DNA of 33,613 bases. It comes from Acidimicrobiaceae bacterium (GTDB taxonomy: Bacteria; Actinomycetota; Acidimicrobiia; Acidimicrobiales; RAAP-2). The translations under genes were made by a program, and so were the position numbers. The notes under the pieces are model-generated. The model worked only from the letters and a program-made list of their open reading frames with translations, ran no database searches and was not told where the DNA came from. The stretch lies in assembly GCA_027451285.1 (NCBI GenBank), contig DAIDJP010000057.1, forward strand, positions 1-33,613, read 5' to 3'. Below are positions 8,889 to 18,195 of the stretch, in pieces; position 1 is the stretch's first letter; each line of letters begins with the position of its first letter.

Positions 8889-8902
8889 ACCGGCTTGCCG
8901 GT
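8889..8902 (+). promoter_or_regulatory. Small perfect hairpin in the transporter leader
   Basis: ACCGGC and GCCGGT pair perfectly around a two-base TT spacer, 50 nt after the sensor gene's stop. It sits in the 159-nt gap before the transporter. It could be a terminator for the sensor gene or part of a leader structure; no known riboswitch consensus is recognisable to me. Confidence 0.4.
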
Positions 8903-8953
8903 TCCTTCACTCACGCACCCGCGACACGGACTTCTGGGCGACTAGCGCCTCCT

Positions 8954-8982
8954 GATCGTCGTGGCTGCGTGTCACGACGATC
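8954..8982 (+). promoter_or_regulatory. 10-bp perfect inverted repeat just before the transporter's ribosome binding site
   Basis: GATCGTCGTG (8954-8963) and CACGACGATC (8973-8982) are perfect inverted repeats with a 9-nt spacer. The right arm ends two bases before the Shine-Dalgarno sequence AAAGGAGGT (8985-8993). As RNA it would form a stable stem next to the ribosome site; as DNA it could be an operator for a dimeric metalloregulator. Either way the place suggests control of the transporter. Confidence 0.5.
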
Positions 8983-8998
8983 CGAAAGGAGGTGGGTG

Positions 8999-10582
8999 AT
9001 GTCCCGCGAACGAGTTTCCGACAATCAGATCAGCGGCGCCTTCGGGACCATCGCCTCCCACGACGTGGGCGAGCGCCGTGGCGCTCGGGCGCGCCTGCTG
9101 ACGCTGCTCGCCATCATCGGACCGGGTCTCATTGTCATGGTCGGCGACAACGACGCCGGCGGCGTCTCGACGTACGCCCAGGCCGGCCAGAACTTCGGCT
9201 ACTCGCTGCTGTGGACGCTGCCGCTGCTGATTCCGGTCCTGATCGTCAACCAGGAGATGGTGGTGCGCCTCGGCGCGGTCACGGGCGTGGGCCACGGCCG
9301 GCTGATTCGCGAGCGCGTGGGTCGCCGCTGGGGCAACGTGTCGATCGGCTCGATCCTGCTGCTCAACTTTCTCATCATCATCACCGAATTCATCGGCATC
9401 TCGCTGTCGATGACGTACCTCGGCGTCTCTCCCTACGTGTCGGTGCCCGTCGCGGTGGTCGCGCTGTTTGCCGTCACCGCAACGGGGTCGTTTCGCCGGT
9501 GGGAACGCTTCATGATGCTCTTCGTCGCGACGAACGTGGTGGTCGTTCCACTGGTGTTGCGCGTGCACGTGGCGACGGCGTCGCTCGCCCACGGACTCAC
9601 GGTCCCCGGAGTTCGTGGCGGAGCGTCGTCGGCGAGCGTCCTGTTGATCATTTCGATCATCGGTACCACCGTCGCGCCGTGGCAGCTCTTCTTCCAGGAG
9701 AGCAATATCGTGGACAAGAAGATCTCCCCGCGCTGGATCAACTACGAGCGTGCCGACACGATCATCGGCTCCTTCGTGGTGGTGATCGTGGCCGCATCGC
9801 TGATCGCCACCACCGCGGCCGGACTGTCGCACCACGGCGGGACGAACGCCTACGTCAACGCCCTCGACGTCGCCCGGGGACTGGGACGCCACGTCGGTCA
9901 CGGCGCGGGCACGTTCTTCGCGGTCATCTTGCTCAACGCGTCGGTGGTGGGTGCGGCGACGGTCACGCTCGCCAGCAGCTACGCGATCGGCGACCTCTCC
10001 AATCGATTCAACCAGGGCCTCAACGTTCCGCTACGAGAGGCCAAGGGCTTCTACGGGGTCTTCGCGGGCCTGCTGGTGGTCGCCGGCACCGTGACGCTCC
10101 TGCCTGGCGCGCCGCTCGGGATCATCACGCTGGCCGTTCAGGCCATGAGCGGGCTAATGCTGCCGAGCACCTCGATCATCGTGCTGCTCCTCGCGAACGA
10201 CCGGGCCGCGTTGGGTCCCTGGACGAATCCGCGTTGGCTCAACGCGATCGCCGTCGTCATCGTGGGCGTGCTGGTGGTGCTGTCGGTCGTGATGATGATC
10301 TCCACCCTCTTCCCCTCGGCGCCGGTGATCCCCTTGCTCGAAGTGCTCGGCGGGCTGACCGCGCTGGGCCTGATCGTGGGACTCCCGATCGGCCTGCGCC
10401 GGATGGGCCCGCGGCCCGAGTACGCGGTCTCACGACTCGACTGGCGCATGCCGCGTCTGGCCCTGTTGGAGCCGCCGGCCCCCTCACGGGCGCGCCGGAT
10501 CCTGCTCGGGGCCAACGGGACGTATCTGGCGGTGGCCGGCACGCTGCTGGTCGTGCGAATCATCCAACTCGCGTCCTCCTAA
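8999..10582 (+). CDS. Nramp-related divalent metal transporter, probably Mg2+ (NRMT-like)
   Basis: The protein has 527 residues from the ATG at 8999, chosen because a near-ideal AAAGGAGGT lies 5 nt upstream. It is a multi-span membrane protein of the SLC11/Nramp (APC) fold. In canonical Nramp proteins helix 1 carries DPGN and helix 6 carries MPH, which bind Mn2+ or Fe2+. Here the corresponding places read DNDAG (50-54, in VMVGDNDAGGVSTYA) and APW (226-228, in TTVAPWQLFFQ), so the soft methionine ligand is missing. That pattern, plus the adjacent MgtE-N/CBS protein, fits the Nramp-related magnesium transporters better than a manganese importer. Substrate is inferred. Confidence 0.88.
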   Translation: MSRERVSDNQISGAFGTIASHDVGERRGARARLLTLLAIIGPGLIVMVGDNDAGGVSTYAQAGQNFGYSLLWTLPLLIPVLIVNQEMVVRLGAVTGVGHGRLIRERVGRRWGNVSIGSILLLNFLIIITEFIGISLSMTYLGVSPYVSVPVAVVALFAVTATGSFRRWERFMMLFVATNVVVVPLVLRVHVATASLAHGLTVPGVRGGASSASVLLIISIIGTTVAPWQLFFQESNIVDKKISPRWINYERADTIIGSFVVVIVAASLIATTAAGLSHHGGTNAYVNALDVARGLGRHVGHGAGTFFAVILLNASVVGAATVTLASSYAIGDLSNRFNQGLNVPLREAKGFYGVFAGLLVVAGTVTLLPGAPLGIITLAVQAMSGLMLPSTSIIVLLLANDRAALGPWTNPRWLNAIAVVIVGVLVVLSVVMMISTLFPSAPVIPLLEVLGGLTALGLIVGLPIGLRRMGPRPEYAVSRLDWRMPRLALLEPPAPSRARRILLGANGTYLAVAGTLLVVRIIQLASS

Positions 10583-10591
10583 TCTCGTGGG

Positions 10592-11407
10592 GTGACTGAT
10601 ACCCCCACCCTCGTGTGCGTGCACGCCCACCCCGACGACGAGGCCCTCTTCACCGGCGGAGCCACGTCGCGCTACGCGGCGCTCGGCTATCGGGTGGTGC
10701 TCGTGACCTGCACCAACGGCCAGTACGGGATCGACCCGGCCGGACGTGCCGGCGACGACCCCGCCCACGACACGCCGGCCACGCGAGCGATGCGCGCGGG
10801 CGAACTGCAGGTGGCGGCGCGCCTGGTGGGCTTCGAGCGCCTGGTGAACCTGGGATTCGACGACTCGGGCATGGCCGGATGGCCCCAGAACACAGCGCCC
10901 AACGCTTTCGCCAACTGCGACGTCGAGGCCAGCGCGGCGGTGCTCGCGAGCCTCTTTGACGAGGTGGGGGCCAGCGTCGTTCTCACCTACGACGAGAACG
11001 GCTTCTACGGACATCCCGACCACGTGATGGCCAATCGCGTCACGCGCCGCGCGGTGGATCTGGCCACGGCCCCCGAGCGCCTTTACTACACGATCGTGCC
11101 CCAGAGCGTGCTGCGCGACTTCGTGCCCGACGCCCACGAGCTCGAGATCTTCCTGCCGGCGTGGGTCCTCGAGGCGGGCATCGGCGTGGACGACGAACTG
11201 GTGGCCACGACCCTCGACGTGACCGACTACGTCGACGTGAAGCAGGCGGCCATCGCCGCGCACGCGAGCCAGATCGACAACGCCGACCTCGTGTCGATGG
11301 ACAGATCGCTCTTTCTGACCCTCTTTGGCACCGAGTACTACCGGCGCGCGTGGACGCGACGGCCGGCCTTCGGCGACGAGAGCGACCTGTTCGGGGGTCT
11401 GTCATGA
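10592..11407 (+). CDS. LmbE/PIG-L family zinc N-deacetylase (MshB/Mca-like), first copy
   Basis: This 271-residue protein starts at GTG 10592 and carries the zinc motif AHPDDE at residues 12-17, with a second metal-binding stretch GFYGHPDHVMANR near 137-149. Family members remove acetyl groups from GlcNAc-containing substrates or cleave mycothiol conjugates (MshB, Mca). The DSGMAGWPQN segment is shared with the following gene, so these are paralogues from a tandem duplication. Its stop codon overlaps the ATG of the next gene (ATGA). Whether it acts in mycothiol metabolism cannot be told from sequence alone. Confidence 0.88.
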   Translation: MTDTPTLVCVHAHPDDEALFTGGATSRYAALGYRVVLVTCTNGQYGIDPAGRAGDDPAHDTPATRAMRAGELQVAARLVGFERLVNLGFDDSGMAGWPQNTAPNAFANCDVEASAAVLASLFDEVGASVVLTYDENGFYGHPDHVMANRVTRRAVDLATAPERLYYTIVPQSVLRDFVPDAHELEIFLPAWVLEAGIGVDDELVATTLDVTDYVDVKQAAIAAHASQIDNADLVSMDRSLFLTLFGTEYYRRAWTRRPAFGDESDLFGGLS

Positions 11408-12258
11408 CGCTCACCTTCATGGCGGTCCACGCGCACCCCGACGACGAGGCGAGCTCGACCGGGGGGCTCTTGCGGGTCCTCGCCGATCAGGGCGTGCGCA
11501 CGGTGCTCGTGACGTGCACCAACGGCGAGTACGGCGACGCCCCGGGCGGCGTGAAGCCCGGCGACGACGGACATGACGCCGACGAGGTGGCCGCGCTGCG
11601 CGAGGGCGAGCTCGACGTCGCCGTCGCCATCCTCGGGGTCTCGCGCCTGGTGCGCCTGGGATATCGCGACTCGGGGATGATGGGCTGGCCCCAGAACGAC
11701 GACCCGCGCTCCTTCTGGTCGAGCGACGTCGCCGAGGCCGCCGCGCGGCTCGCCGCGGTGATGGCTGAGGAGCGCCCCCAGGTAGTCGTCACCTATAACG
11801 AGGTCGGCTTCTACGGACATCCCGACCACATCCAGGCCCACCGGATCACGCTGGCGGCGATTGCGTTGCTCGACTACGAGCCCACGCTCTACTTCAACGC
11901 CATCCCCGCGAGCGTGATGAAGATCTACGAGGCCCGCTGGGCCGAGGAGGAGAAGCGCCGCCGCGCCGAGGACGAGGCCAAGGGGATCGTGCGCGAGCCC
12001 GACCCGGCCGACGATGCCGAGGGCATCGACATGGCGACCCCGGACGAGGAGATCGCGGTCACGGTGGACGTCTCGAGCGCGACCGACGCCAAGTTCGACG
12101 CGCTCGCCGCGCACCACTCCCAGATCGGCGATTCGTTCTGGATCCGCCAGGGCCGCGAGGAGTTCCGGCGCACGAGCGGGCGCGAGTGGTTCGTGCGCGC
12201 GCGCAACCCGCTGGGTCTCAGCGGCGCGGCCGACGACATCTTCGTGGGCTATCGCTAG
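11404..12258 (+). CDS. LmbE/PIG-L family zinc N-deacetylase (MshB/Mca-like), second copy
   Basis: The protein has 284 residues from the ATG at 11404, which overlaps the upstream stop by four bases; the frame is open further upstream but that part is antisense-like. The zinc motif AHPDDE is at 10-15 and GFYGHPDHIQAHR at about 137-149. Compared with its neighbour it carries a charged insertion (WAEEEKRRRAEDEAKG) of about 40 residues before the last third, probably a surface helix. The same DSGMMGWPQN loop links the two. The two proteins may form a heterodimer or act on related substrates. One may be the mycothiol conjugate amidase. Confidence 0.88.
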   Translation: MTLTFMAVHAHPDDEASSTGGLLRVLADQGVRTVLVTCTNGEYGDAPGGVKPGDDGHDADEVAALREGELDVAVAILGVSRLVRLGYRDSGMMGWPQNDDPRSFWSSDVAEAAARLAAVMAEERPQVVVTYNEVGFYGHPDHIQAHRITLAAIALLDYEPTLYFNAIPASVMKIYEARWAEEEKRRRAEDEAKGIVREPDPADDAEGIDMATPDEEIAVTVDVSSATDAKFDALAAHHSQIGDSFWIRQGREEFRRTSGREWFVRARNPLGLSGAADDIFVGYR

Positions 12259-12293
12259 GGAATCGGCCGGGGCGCCCACGGTAGATTTGTCCG

Positions 12294-13049
12294 GTGGAGA
12301 ACACGCTGCTCGAACTGCGCGGGGTCACCAAGCGCTTCGGTGACGCCACCGCGCTGGCGGAGACGTCGCTGTCGATCCACGAGGGGTCCTTCGTCGCCAT
12401 CGTGGGTCCCTCGGGATGCGGCAAGTCGACTCTCTTCAACGTGATCGCGGGCCTGCTCGCCCCCGACGGGGGAGAGGTCCGCCTCCAGGGTGAGCTGGTG
12501 ACCGGGGCGACCGGGCACGTGGGCTACATGCTCCAAAAGGACCTCCTGGTGCCCTGGCGCACGGTGGAGGACAACATCACGATGGCCGCTCGCCTGACGC
12601 GGCGCGTGACTAGCGCCGACCGCGCCGAGGCGCGCCGGGTGGCCACCGAGTACGGACTCGGCGACTTCTTGCGCCACTACCCGCGCGCCCTCTCGGGCGG
12701 GATGCGCCAGCGCGTCGCCTTCATGCGCACCCTCGTCACCCACCAGCCGCTGCTGCTGCTCGACGAGCCCTTCGGGGCCCTCGACGCCCAGACCCGCCTC
12801 GACATGCAGCAGTGGCTCCTGCAGGTCTGGCGCGACACCGGTCGCACGGTCCTCTTCATCACCCACGACGTGGACGAGTCGCTCTTCCTCTCGGACCGCG
12901 TCCTCGTGATGTCGCCGCGGCCCGGGCGCGTGGTGGCCGACATCACGAATCCTCTGGCGCGCCCGCGTGACATGGAGACCCTGACCGATCCGGCGTTCAT
13001 CGAATTGAAGAGCCGGATCATGCACCTGCTCCACGGCGGTGCGTCGTGA
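12294..13049 (+). CDS. ABC transporter ATP-binding protein (NitT/TauT-type)
   Basis: A 251-residue nucleotide-binding subunit with all motifs: Walker A GPSGCGKST (38-46), Q-loop Gln81 (YMLQKDLLVPWRTV, wording typical of the nitrate/sulphonate/taurine and pyrimidine-precursor importers), signature LSGGMRQRV (133-141), Walker B LLLLDEPFGALD (153-164) and the switch histidine in ITHDVDES. The start is GTG at 12294. Its stop overlaps the GTG start of the permease. It supplies ATP hydrolysis for the importer encoded by the next two genes. Confidence 0.94.
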   Translation: MENTLLELRGVTKRFGDATALAETSLSIHEGSFVAIVGPSGCGKSTLFNVIAGLLAPDGGEVRLQGELVTGATGHVGYMLQKDLLVPWRTVEDNITMAARLTRRVTSADRAEARRVATEYGLGDFLRHYPRALSGGMRQRVAFMRTLVTHQPLLLLDEPFGALDAQTRLDMQQWLLQVWRDTGRTVLFITHDVDESLFLSDRVLVMSPRPGRVVADITNPLARPRDMETLTDPAFIELKSRIMHLLHGGAS

Positions 13050-13894
13050 CCCGCAAGCTGCTTCGCAACGTCGGCGTGCCGGTGCTGTCGCTCCTTCTCC
13101 TGCTCGCCCTGTGGCAGGGAATCGTGGTGGGATTCAACGTCGCGCCCTACGTCGCGCCGCGACCCTGGGAGGCGATCCTGTCGGTCACCCAGAACTGGTC
13201 CACGATCTGGCCGCTGGCTTTGGGCACGATCCGCGAGACCGTCTACGGCTTTCTCATCGGCGCGCTGCTCGGGGTGTTCCTCGGGGTGGTGATGGCCAAG
13301 ATTCCGGTGCTGCAGCGCTCGGTCTATCCCGTGCTGGTGCTCTCCCAGGCGGTGCCGATCATCGCGCTGGCTTCGCCGCTCGTGCTGATCCTGGGCTTTT
13401 CGATCACGCCCAAGATCGTCATCGTCGCCTGGATCGTGTTCTTCCCCGTGACGGTGAACGTGGTCGACGGGCTCAGCCACGTGGACCCGGACCTGATCAA
13501 CCTGGCGCGCGTCTACGGCGCGCCGCGCTGGCGCACGTTCGTGCACATCGAGATGCCGGCCACCACGACGCCGCTCTTCTCCGGGCTCAAGATCGGGGCG
13601 ACCTACGCCGTGACCGGCGCCGTGATCGGCGAGCTGGCGGCCTCCGAAGGCTCCTCGCTCGCCCTGTACCAGGAGCACGCCAACTCGAATTTGAACGCGG
13701 CGGCGGTCTACGGCACGACCATGGTCATGACCGCGATCGGCATCTCGTGGTTCCTCCTGGTGGTGGCCACCGAGGTCGCGGCCACGCCCTGGCAGCGGCG
13801 CAGCGTCGCGCGCCACTACCCGTGGCGCCGTGCCCGTTCTGAGGCCAGCGCCGCCACTAGCATCGTCTCCAGCCTTTCGAAAGGGGAATCGTGA
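13046..13894 (+). CDS. ABC transporter permease (NitT/TauT-type, BPD_transp_1)
   Basis: The 282-residue membrane subunit has about six membrane segments. It carries the cytoplasmic EAA-type loop (INLARVYGAPRWRTFVHIEM, about 152-171) that contacts the ATPase. It begins at GTG 13046 in a four-base overlap with the ATPase gene and ends in a four-base overlap (GTGA) with the binding-protein gene. This overlap at both ends means strict co-expression. An AAAGGGGAAT stretch before its own stop serves as the ribosome site of the next gene, so the charged C-terminal tail is partly shaped by that signal. Confidence 0.94.
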   Translation: MTRKLLRNVGVPVLSLLLLLALWQGIVVGFNVAPYVAPRPWEAILSVTQNWSTIWPLALGTIRETVYGFLIGALLGVFLGVVMAKIPVLQRSVYPVLVLSQAVPIIALASPLVLILGFSITPKIVIVAWIVFFPVTVNVVDGLSHVDPDLINLARVYGAPRWRTFVHIEMPATTTPLFSGLKIGATYAVTGAVIGELAASEGSSLALYQEHANSNLNAAAVYGTTMVMTAIGISWFLLVVATEVAATPWQRRSVARHYPWRRARSEASAATSIVSSLSKGES

Positions 13895-14904
13895 ACCGTC
13901 GTCACCTGGGGGCGCTCGCCCTCGCTGCATCCCTCGCCGTCACGCCGCTGGTCGGACTCGCCGGGGTCTCCTCGGCCGCGCCGCTCACGAACGTGAACTT
14001 CGCCTACGACTTCCCGGGCCCTGACTTCGAGCTGACCCCGATCGTGGTCGCCCAGGACCTGGGCTACTTCAAGGCGGCCGGTCTCAAGGTCAACGTGAAG
14101 TTTCCGCCGGACACCTCGACGACGACCAAGATGCTCGCGACGGGATCGGCCGACATCGGCTTTCTCACCACGACCGACATGGGCGTCGCGGTGAACGCCG
14201 GCGCACCCGTCCTCTCGGTCGCCAACTATTCGATGCGTAACAACTGGGCCCTCTTCGCCAAGCCGGGCTCGGGCGTCACCGCCGCCAACCTGAAGTCCAA
14301 GCTCAAGGGCAAGCGAATCTTCTCCTACGGCGACACCTGGACCGAGGCGATGCTGCCCTTCGTCCTGCGTCACGCCGGACTGACGTCGAGCCAGGTGAAG
14401 ATCGTGACCGACCCCACGGGCAACGACCTCACGGCCCTCCTCCAGGGTCGGGTCGACTACTCGACCTCGACCACCAACTACGAGATCCCCGGCTTCGTCG
14501 GCTCCAAGACCAAGGGCCATCTGATCACGGTGCTTGGCACCGCGGTCGGCGCGCCGGACGTGCCGATCTGGGTCTACGCGGTGACCAAGAGCTACGCGGC
14601 CGGCCACGGCGCGACGGTGAAGAAGTTCCTCGCCGCCGTGAAGAAGGCCACGATCTGGGCCGCGAAGAACCCGACGGCCGCGGCCGCGGACTTCTCGAAG
14701 GCCTACCCCAAGAGCGGCTACACCAACGCCTACAACCAGCTGGGCTGGAAGCTGACGGTGCCCTTCCTCACCAACTCCAAGGGCCAGTACTTCACGCAGA
14801 CGAGCGCCCAGTGGTCGACGCTCGCCACCGCGCTCAAGAGCATCAATCTGATCTCCAAGGTGCCGGCGCCCTCGACCTACTACACCAACAAGTTCCTTCC
14901 CTAG
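13891..14904 (+). CDS. ABC transporter substrate-binding protein, NMT1/THI5-like
   Basis: A 337-residue exported protein with a signal peptide (MNRRH, then an Ala/Leu-rich core, cleavage likely after the SSAAP region near 28-30) and no lipobox cysteine. The mature part has NMT1/THI5-like features: FAYDFPGPDFELTPIVVAQDLGYFKAAGLKV at the start and LATGSADIGF further on. Relatives bind thiamine pyrimidine precursors, riboflavin, taurine, nitrate or pyrimidines. Ribokinase and nucleoside hydrolase follow directly, which favours a nucleoside or pyrimidine ligand, but this is inference. The start is GTG 13891, preceded by AAAGGGG 5-6 nt away. No TPP riboswitch is evident before the operon. Confidence 0.9.
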   Translation: MNRRHLGALALAASLAVTPLVGLAGVSSAAPLTNVNFAYDFPGPDFELTPIVVAQDLGYFKAAGLKVNVKFPPDTSTTTKMLATGSADIGFLTTTDMGVAVNAGAPVLSVANYSMRNNWALFAKPGSGVTAANLKSKLKGKRIFSYGDTWTEAMLPFVLRHAGLTSSQVKIVTDPTGNDLTALLQGRVDYSTSTTNYEIPGFVGSKTKGHLITVLGTAVGAPDVPIWVYAVTKSYAAGHGATVKKFLAAVKKATIWAAKNPTAAAADFSKAYPKSGYTNAYNQLGWKLTVPFLTNSKGQYFTQTSAQWSTLATALKSINLISKVPAPSTYYTNKFLP

Positions 14905-15756
14905 GTGGGGGTGGGTGACGATCCCCGCGTCGGGGTCGTAGGCAGCTGCAACGTCGACTACGTCGTGCGCGTGGGGCACCTCGCACGCCCGGGTGAGACC
15001 GTGCGCGGCGCCGACGTCGTGCGCCTTCCCGGCGGCAAGGGGGCCAATCAGGCCGTGGCTGCGGCGCGCCTGGGCGCGGCCGTGACGATGATCGGCTGCG
15101 TCGGCGAGGACGCCGACGCGCAGCTGATCACCGCGAGTCTCGCCGACGGCGGCGTCGACGTGAGCGGACTTCGCCGCTCGAAGCGCCCCACGGGTGCCGC
15201 GTTCATCAGCGTTGACGACGCCGGTGAGAACCAGATCGTGCTCTCGCCGGGGGCCAACGTCGATCTCGACGCCTCGGCGAGCGACCTCGAGTCCTTCGAC
15301 GTCGTGCTGGCCCAGCTCGAAGCGCCGGCGTCGGCGGTCGAGGAGGCCTCGCGCCGCGCCCGCCACCTGATTCTCAACGTCGCCCCGGTCGCCCCGGTCG
15401 CCGCCGAGGTCCTCGAGCGCTGCGCGGTCATCGTCGCCAACGAGGTCGAGGCCGAATCGCTCGACCTCGCGCGCCTGGGCCACGTGATCGTGACCCTCGG
15501 CGCCCGGGGGGCGACGCACCTGCGCTTCGGCCGCGAGGTCGCCACCGTCGCGGCCCCGCGCGTCGCCGTGCTCGACACCGTGGGTGCCGGCGACGCGTTC
15601 TGCGCGGCCTACGCCGTCGAGTTCGCCAAGGGCGCGGACGCCGACGACGCGTTGACCTACGCCGTGGTGGCCGGCGCGCTCGCCACCCGGGCGAGTGGGG
15701 CACAGGGCTCTCTCGCCACCGACCAGGAGGTACGAGCGTGGCTCGCACGCGGGTAA
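14905..15756 (+). CDS. rbsK: Ribokinase (PfkB family)
   Basis: This 283-residue kinase phosphorylates ribose or a related sugar with ATP. It has the N-terminal PfkB pattern (GSCNVDYVVRVGHLARPGE), the sugar-binding GGKGANQAVAAARLG and the C-terminal anion-hole signature DTVGAGDAFCAAY with its catalytic Asp. The first possible start, GTG 14905, abuts the stop of the binding-protein gene; another GTG at 14911 is equally possible and there is no good ribosome site, so coupling to the upstream gene is likely. Next to a nucleoside hydrolase, it would use the ribose released there. Confidence 0.9.
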   Translation: MGVGDDPRVGVVGSCNVDYVVRVGHLARPGETVRGADVVRLPGGKGANQAVAAARLGAAVTMIGCVGEDADAQLITASLADGGVDVSGLRRSKRPTGAAFISVDDAGENQIVLSPGANVDLDASASDLESFDVVLAQLEAPASAVEEASRRARHLILNVAPVAPVAAEVLERCAVIVANEVEAESLDLARLGHVIVTLGARGATHLRFGREVATVAAPRVAVLDTVGAGDAFCAAYAVEFAKGADADDALTYAVVAGALATRASGAQGSLATDQEVRAWLARG

Positions 15757-16664
15757 TCATCGACACCGATCCGGGGGTGGACGACGCGGTCGCCATCCTG
15801 CTCGCCCTGGCGAGCGAGGAGTTGGAGGTTGTCGCCCTCACGTCGGTGGCCGGCAACGTCGGCATCGACGCGACGACGTTGAACGCCCGGCGCCTCGTCG
15901 AGCTCGCCCAGCGCCCCGACGTCCCGGTGGCGCGCGGCAGCGCGCATCCCCTCAACGGTGACCCGCAGCTCGAGGTGAGCGTGCACGGCGCCGACGGGCT
16001 GGGCGACCTCGTCTGGGACGAGCCGGGAGTCCCCGAGCACGAGCTCGACGCGGTCGACCTGCAGTACCGGTTGATCGCCGAGGCACCCACCACGATCGTG
16101 GCGATCGGGCCGCTCACCAACCTGGCGAACCTCCTCGCGCGCTATCCCCAGGTGGAGTCGCTCGTCGAGCGCGTCGTCATCATGGGCGGCGCCTCCTTCG
16201 AGGGCAACGTCACCCCGGCCGCGGAGTTCAACATCTGGTTCGACCCCGAGGCCGCCGCCGCGGTGGCCGCCGCGCACTGGCCGATGACCTTCATGCCGCT
16301 CGATCTCACGCACCAGGCCCTGTTGAACGACGAGGACCTGGCGCACCTGAGGGGACTGGACACCGCGGTCGGACATCGGGTCGCGGCCATGCTCGAGCCC
16401 TACGCGGCCTTCCACGACGAGTGGTACGGCAGCCGTGACGTGATCATGCACGACGCGACCGCGGTCTACGAGCTGATCGACCCCACGGCGATCGAGAAGC
16501 AGGGCGTCGCCGTGGCGGTCGAGACCGGCGGAGAGCACTCGCGTGGGGCCACGTGGTTTGACCGTCGCCGCGCGAACGCGACCAGCACCACGACGGTGGG
16601 CGTCACGCTCGACAACGATCGTTTCGTCTCGGTGATCCGCGAGCGCCTCGCCCGCTTCGCCTGA
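15738..16664 (+). CDS. Inosine/uridine-preferring nucleoside hydrolase
   Basis: The 308-residue protein has the calcium-binding signature IIDTDPGVDDAVAI (7-20; aspartates 9, 11, 15 and 16). Further family segments are AIGPLTNLANLL, VIMGGASFEGNVTPAAEFNIWFDPEAA and the late His-Asp in IMHDATAVYEL. Enzymes of this family hydrolyse ribonucleosides to free base and ribose. The start is GTG 15738, 19 nt inside the ribokinase gene. Being last in an operon with an importer and ribokinase, it should release ribose from imported nucleosides. The stop lies only 4 nt from the convergent ahcY stop. Confidence 0.94.
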   Translation: MARTRVIIDTDPGVDDAVAILLALASEELEVVALTSVAGNVGIDATTLNARRLVELAQRPDVPVARGSAHPLNGDPQLEVSVHGADGLGDLVWDEPGVPEHELDAVDLQYRLIAEAPTTIVAIGPLTNLANLLARYPQVESLVERVVIMGGASFEGNVTPAAEFNIWFDPEAAAAVAAAHWPMTFMPLDLTHQALLNDEDLAHLRGLDTAVGHRVAAMLEPYAAFHDEWYGSRDVIMHDATAVYELIDPTAIEKQGVAVAVETGGEHSRGATWFDRRRANATSTTTVGVTLDNDRFVSVIRERLARFA

Positions 16665-16668
16665 TCGA

Positions 16669-18114
<1,446 letters not shown>

Positions 18115-18195
18115 GATGCTCCTGTTGATAGATCTGCGGCCGGCGCCGACCTCTGTCGTTCACGCCTGGTCAAATCGTAGCGGCCCGATGCGGGG

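Noticed and set aside
7601..8914. 437-codon minus-strand frame opposite the MgtE-N protein
   Set aside because: Antisense shadow of a well-supported gene, caused by high GC; no motif and no ribosome site.
8840..8998. Known Mg2+ or Mn2+ riboswitch (M-box or yybP-ykoY)
   Set aside because: I could not recognise the conserved sequence blocks; only simple stems are visible, so it is reported as an unknown structured leader.
8992..10599. 535-codon plus-strand frame overlapping the transporter gene in another frame
   Set aside because: Arg/Pro-rich shadow; the transporter frame has membrane segments and the ideal ribosome site.
12677..15519. Long minus-strand frames opposite the ABC operon and ribokinase
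   Set aside because: They consist of His/Arg/Asp-rich shadow sequence opposite genes with complete family motifs.
18115..18195. SAH riboswitch before ahcY
   Set aside because: The 81-nt leader lacks the recognisable core of that class.
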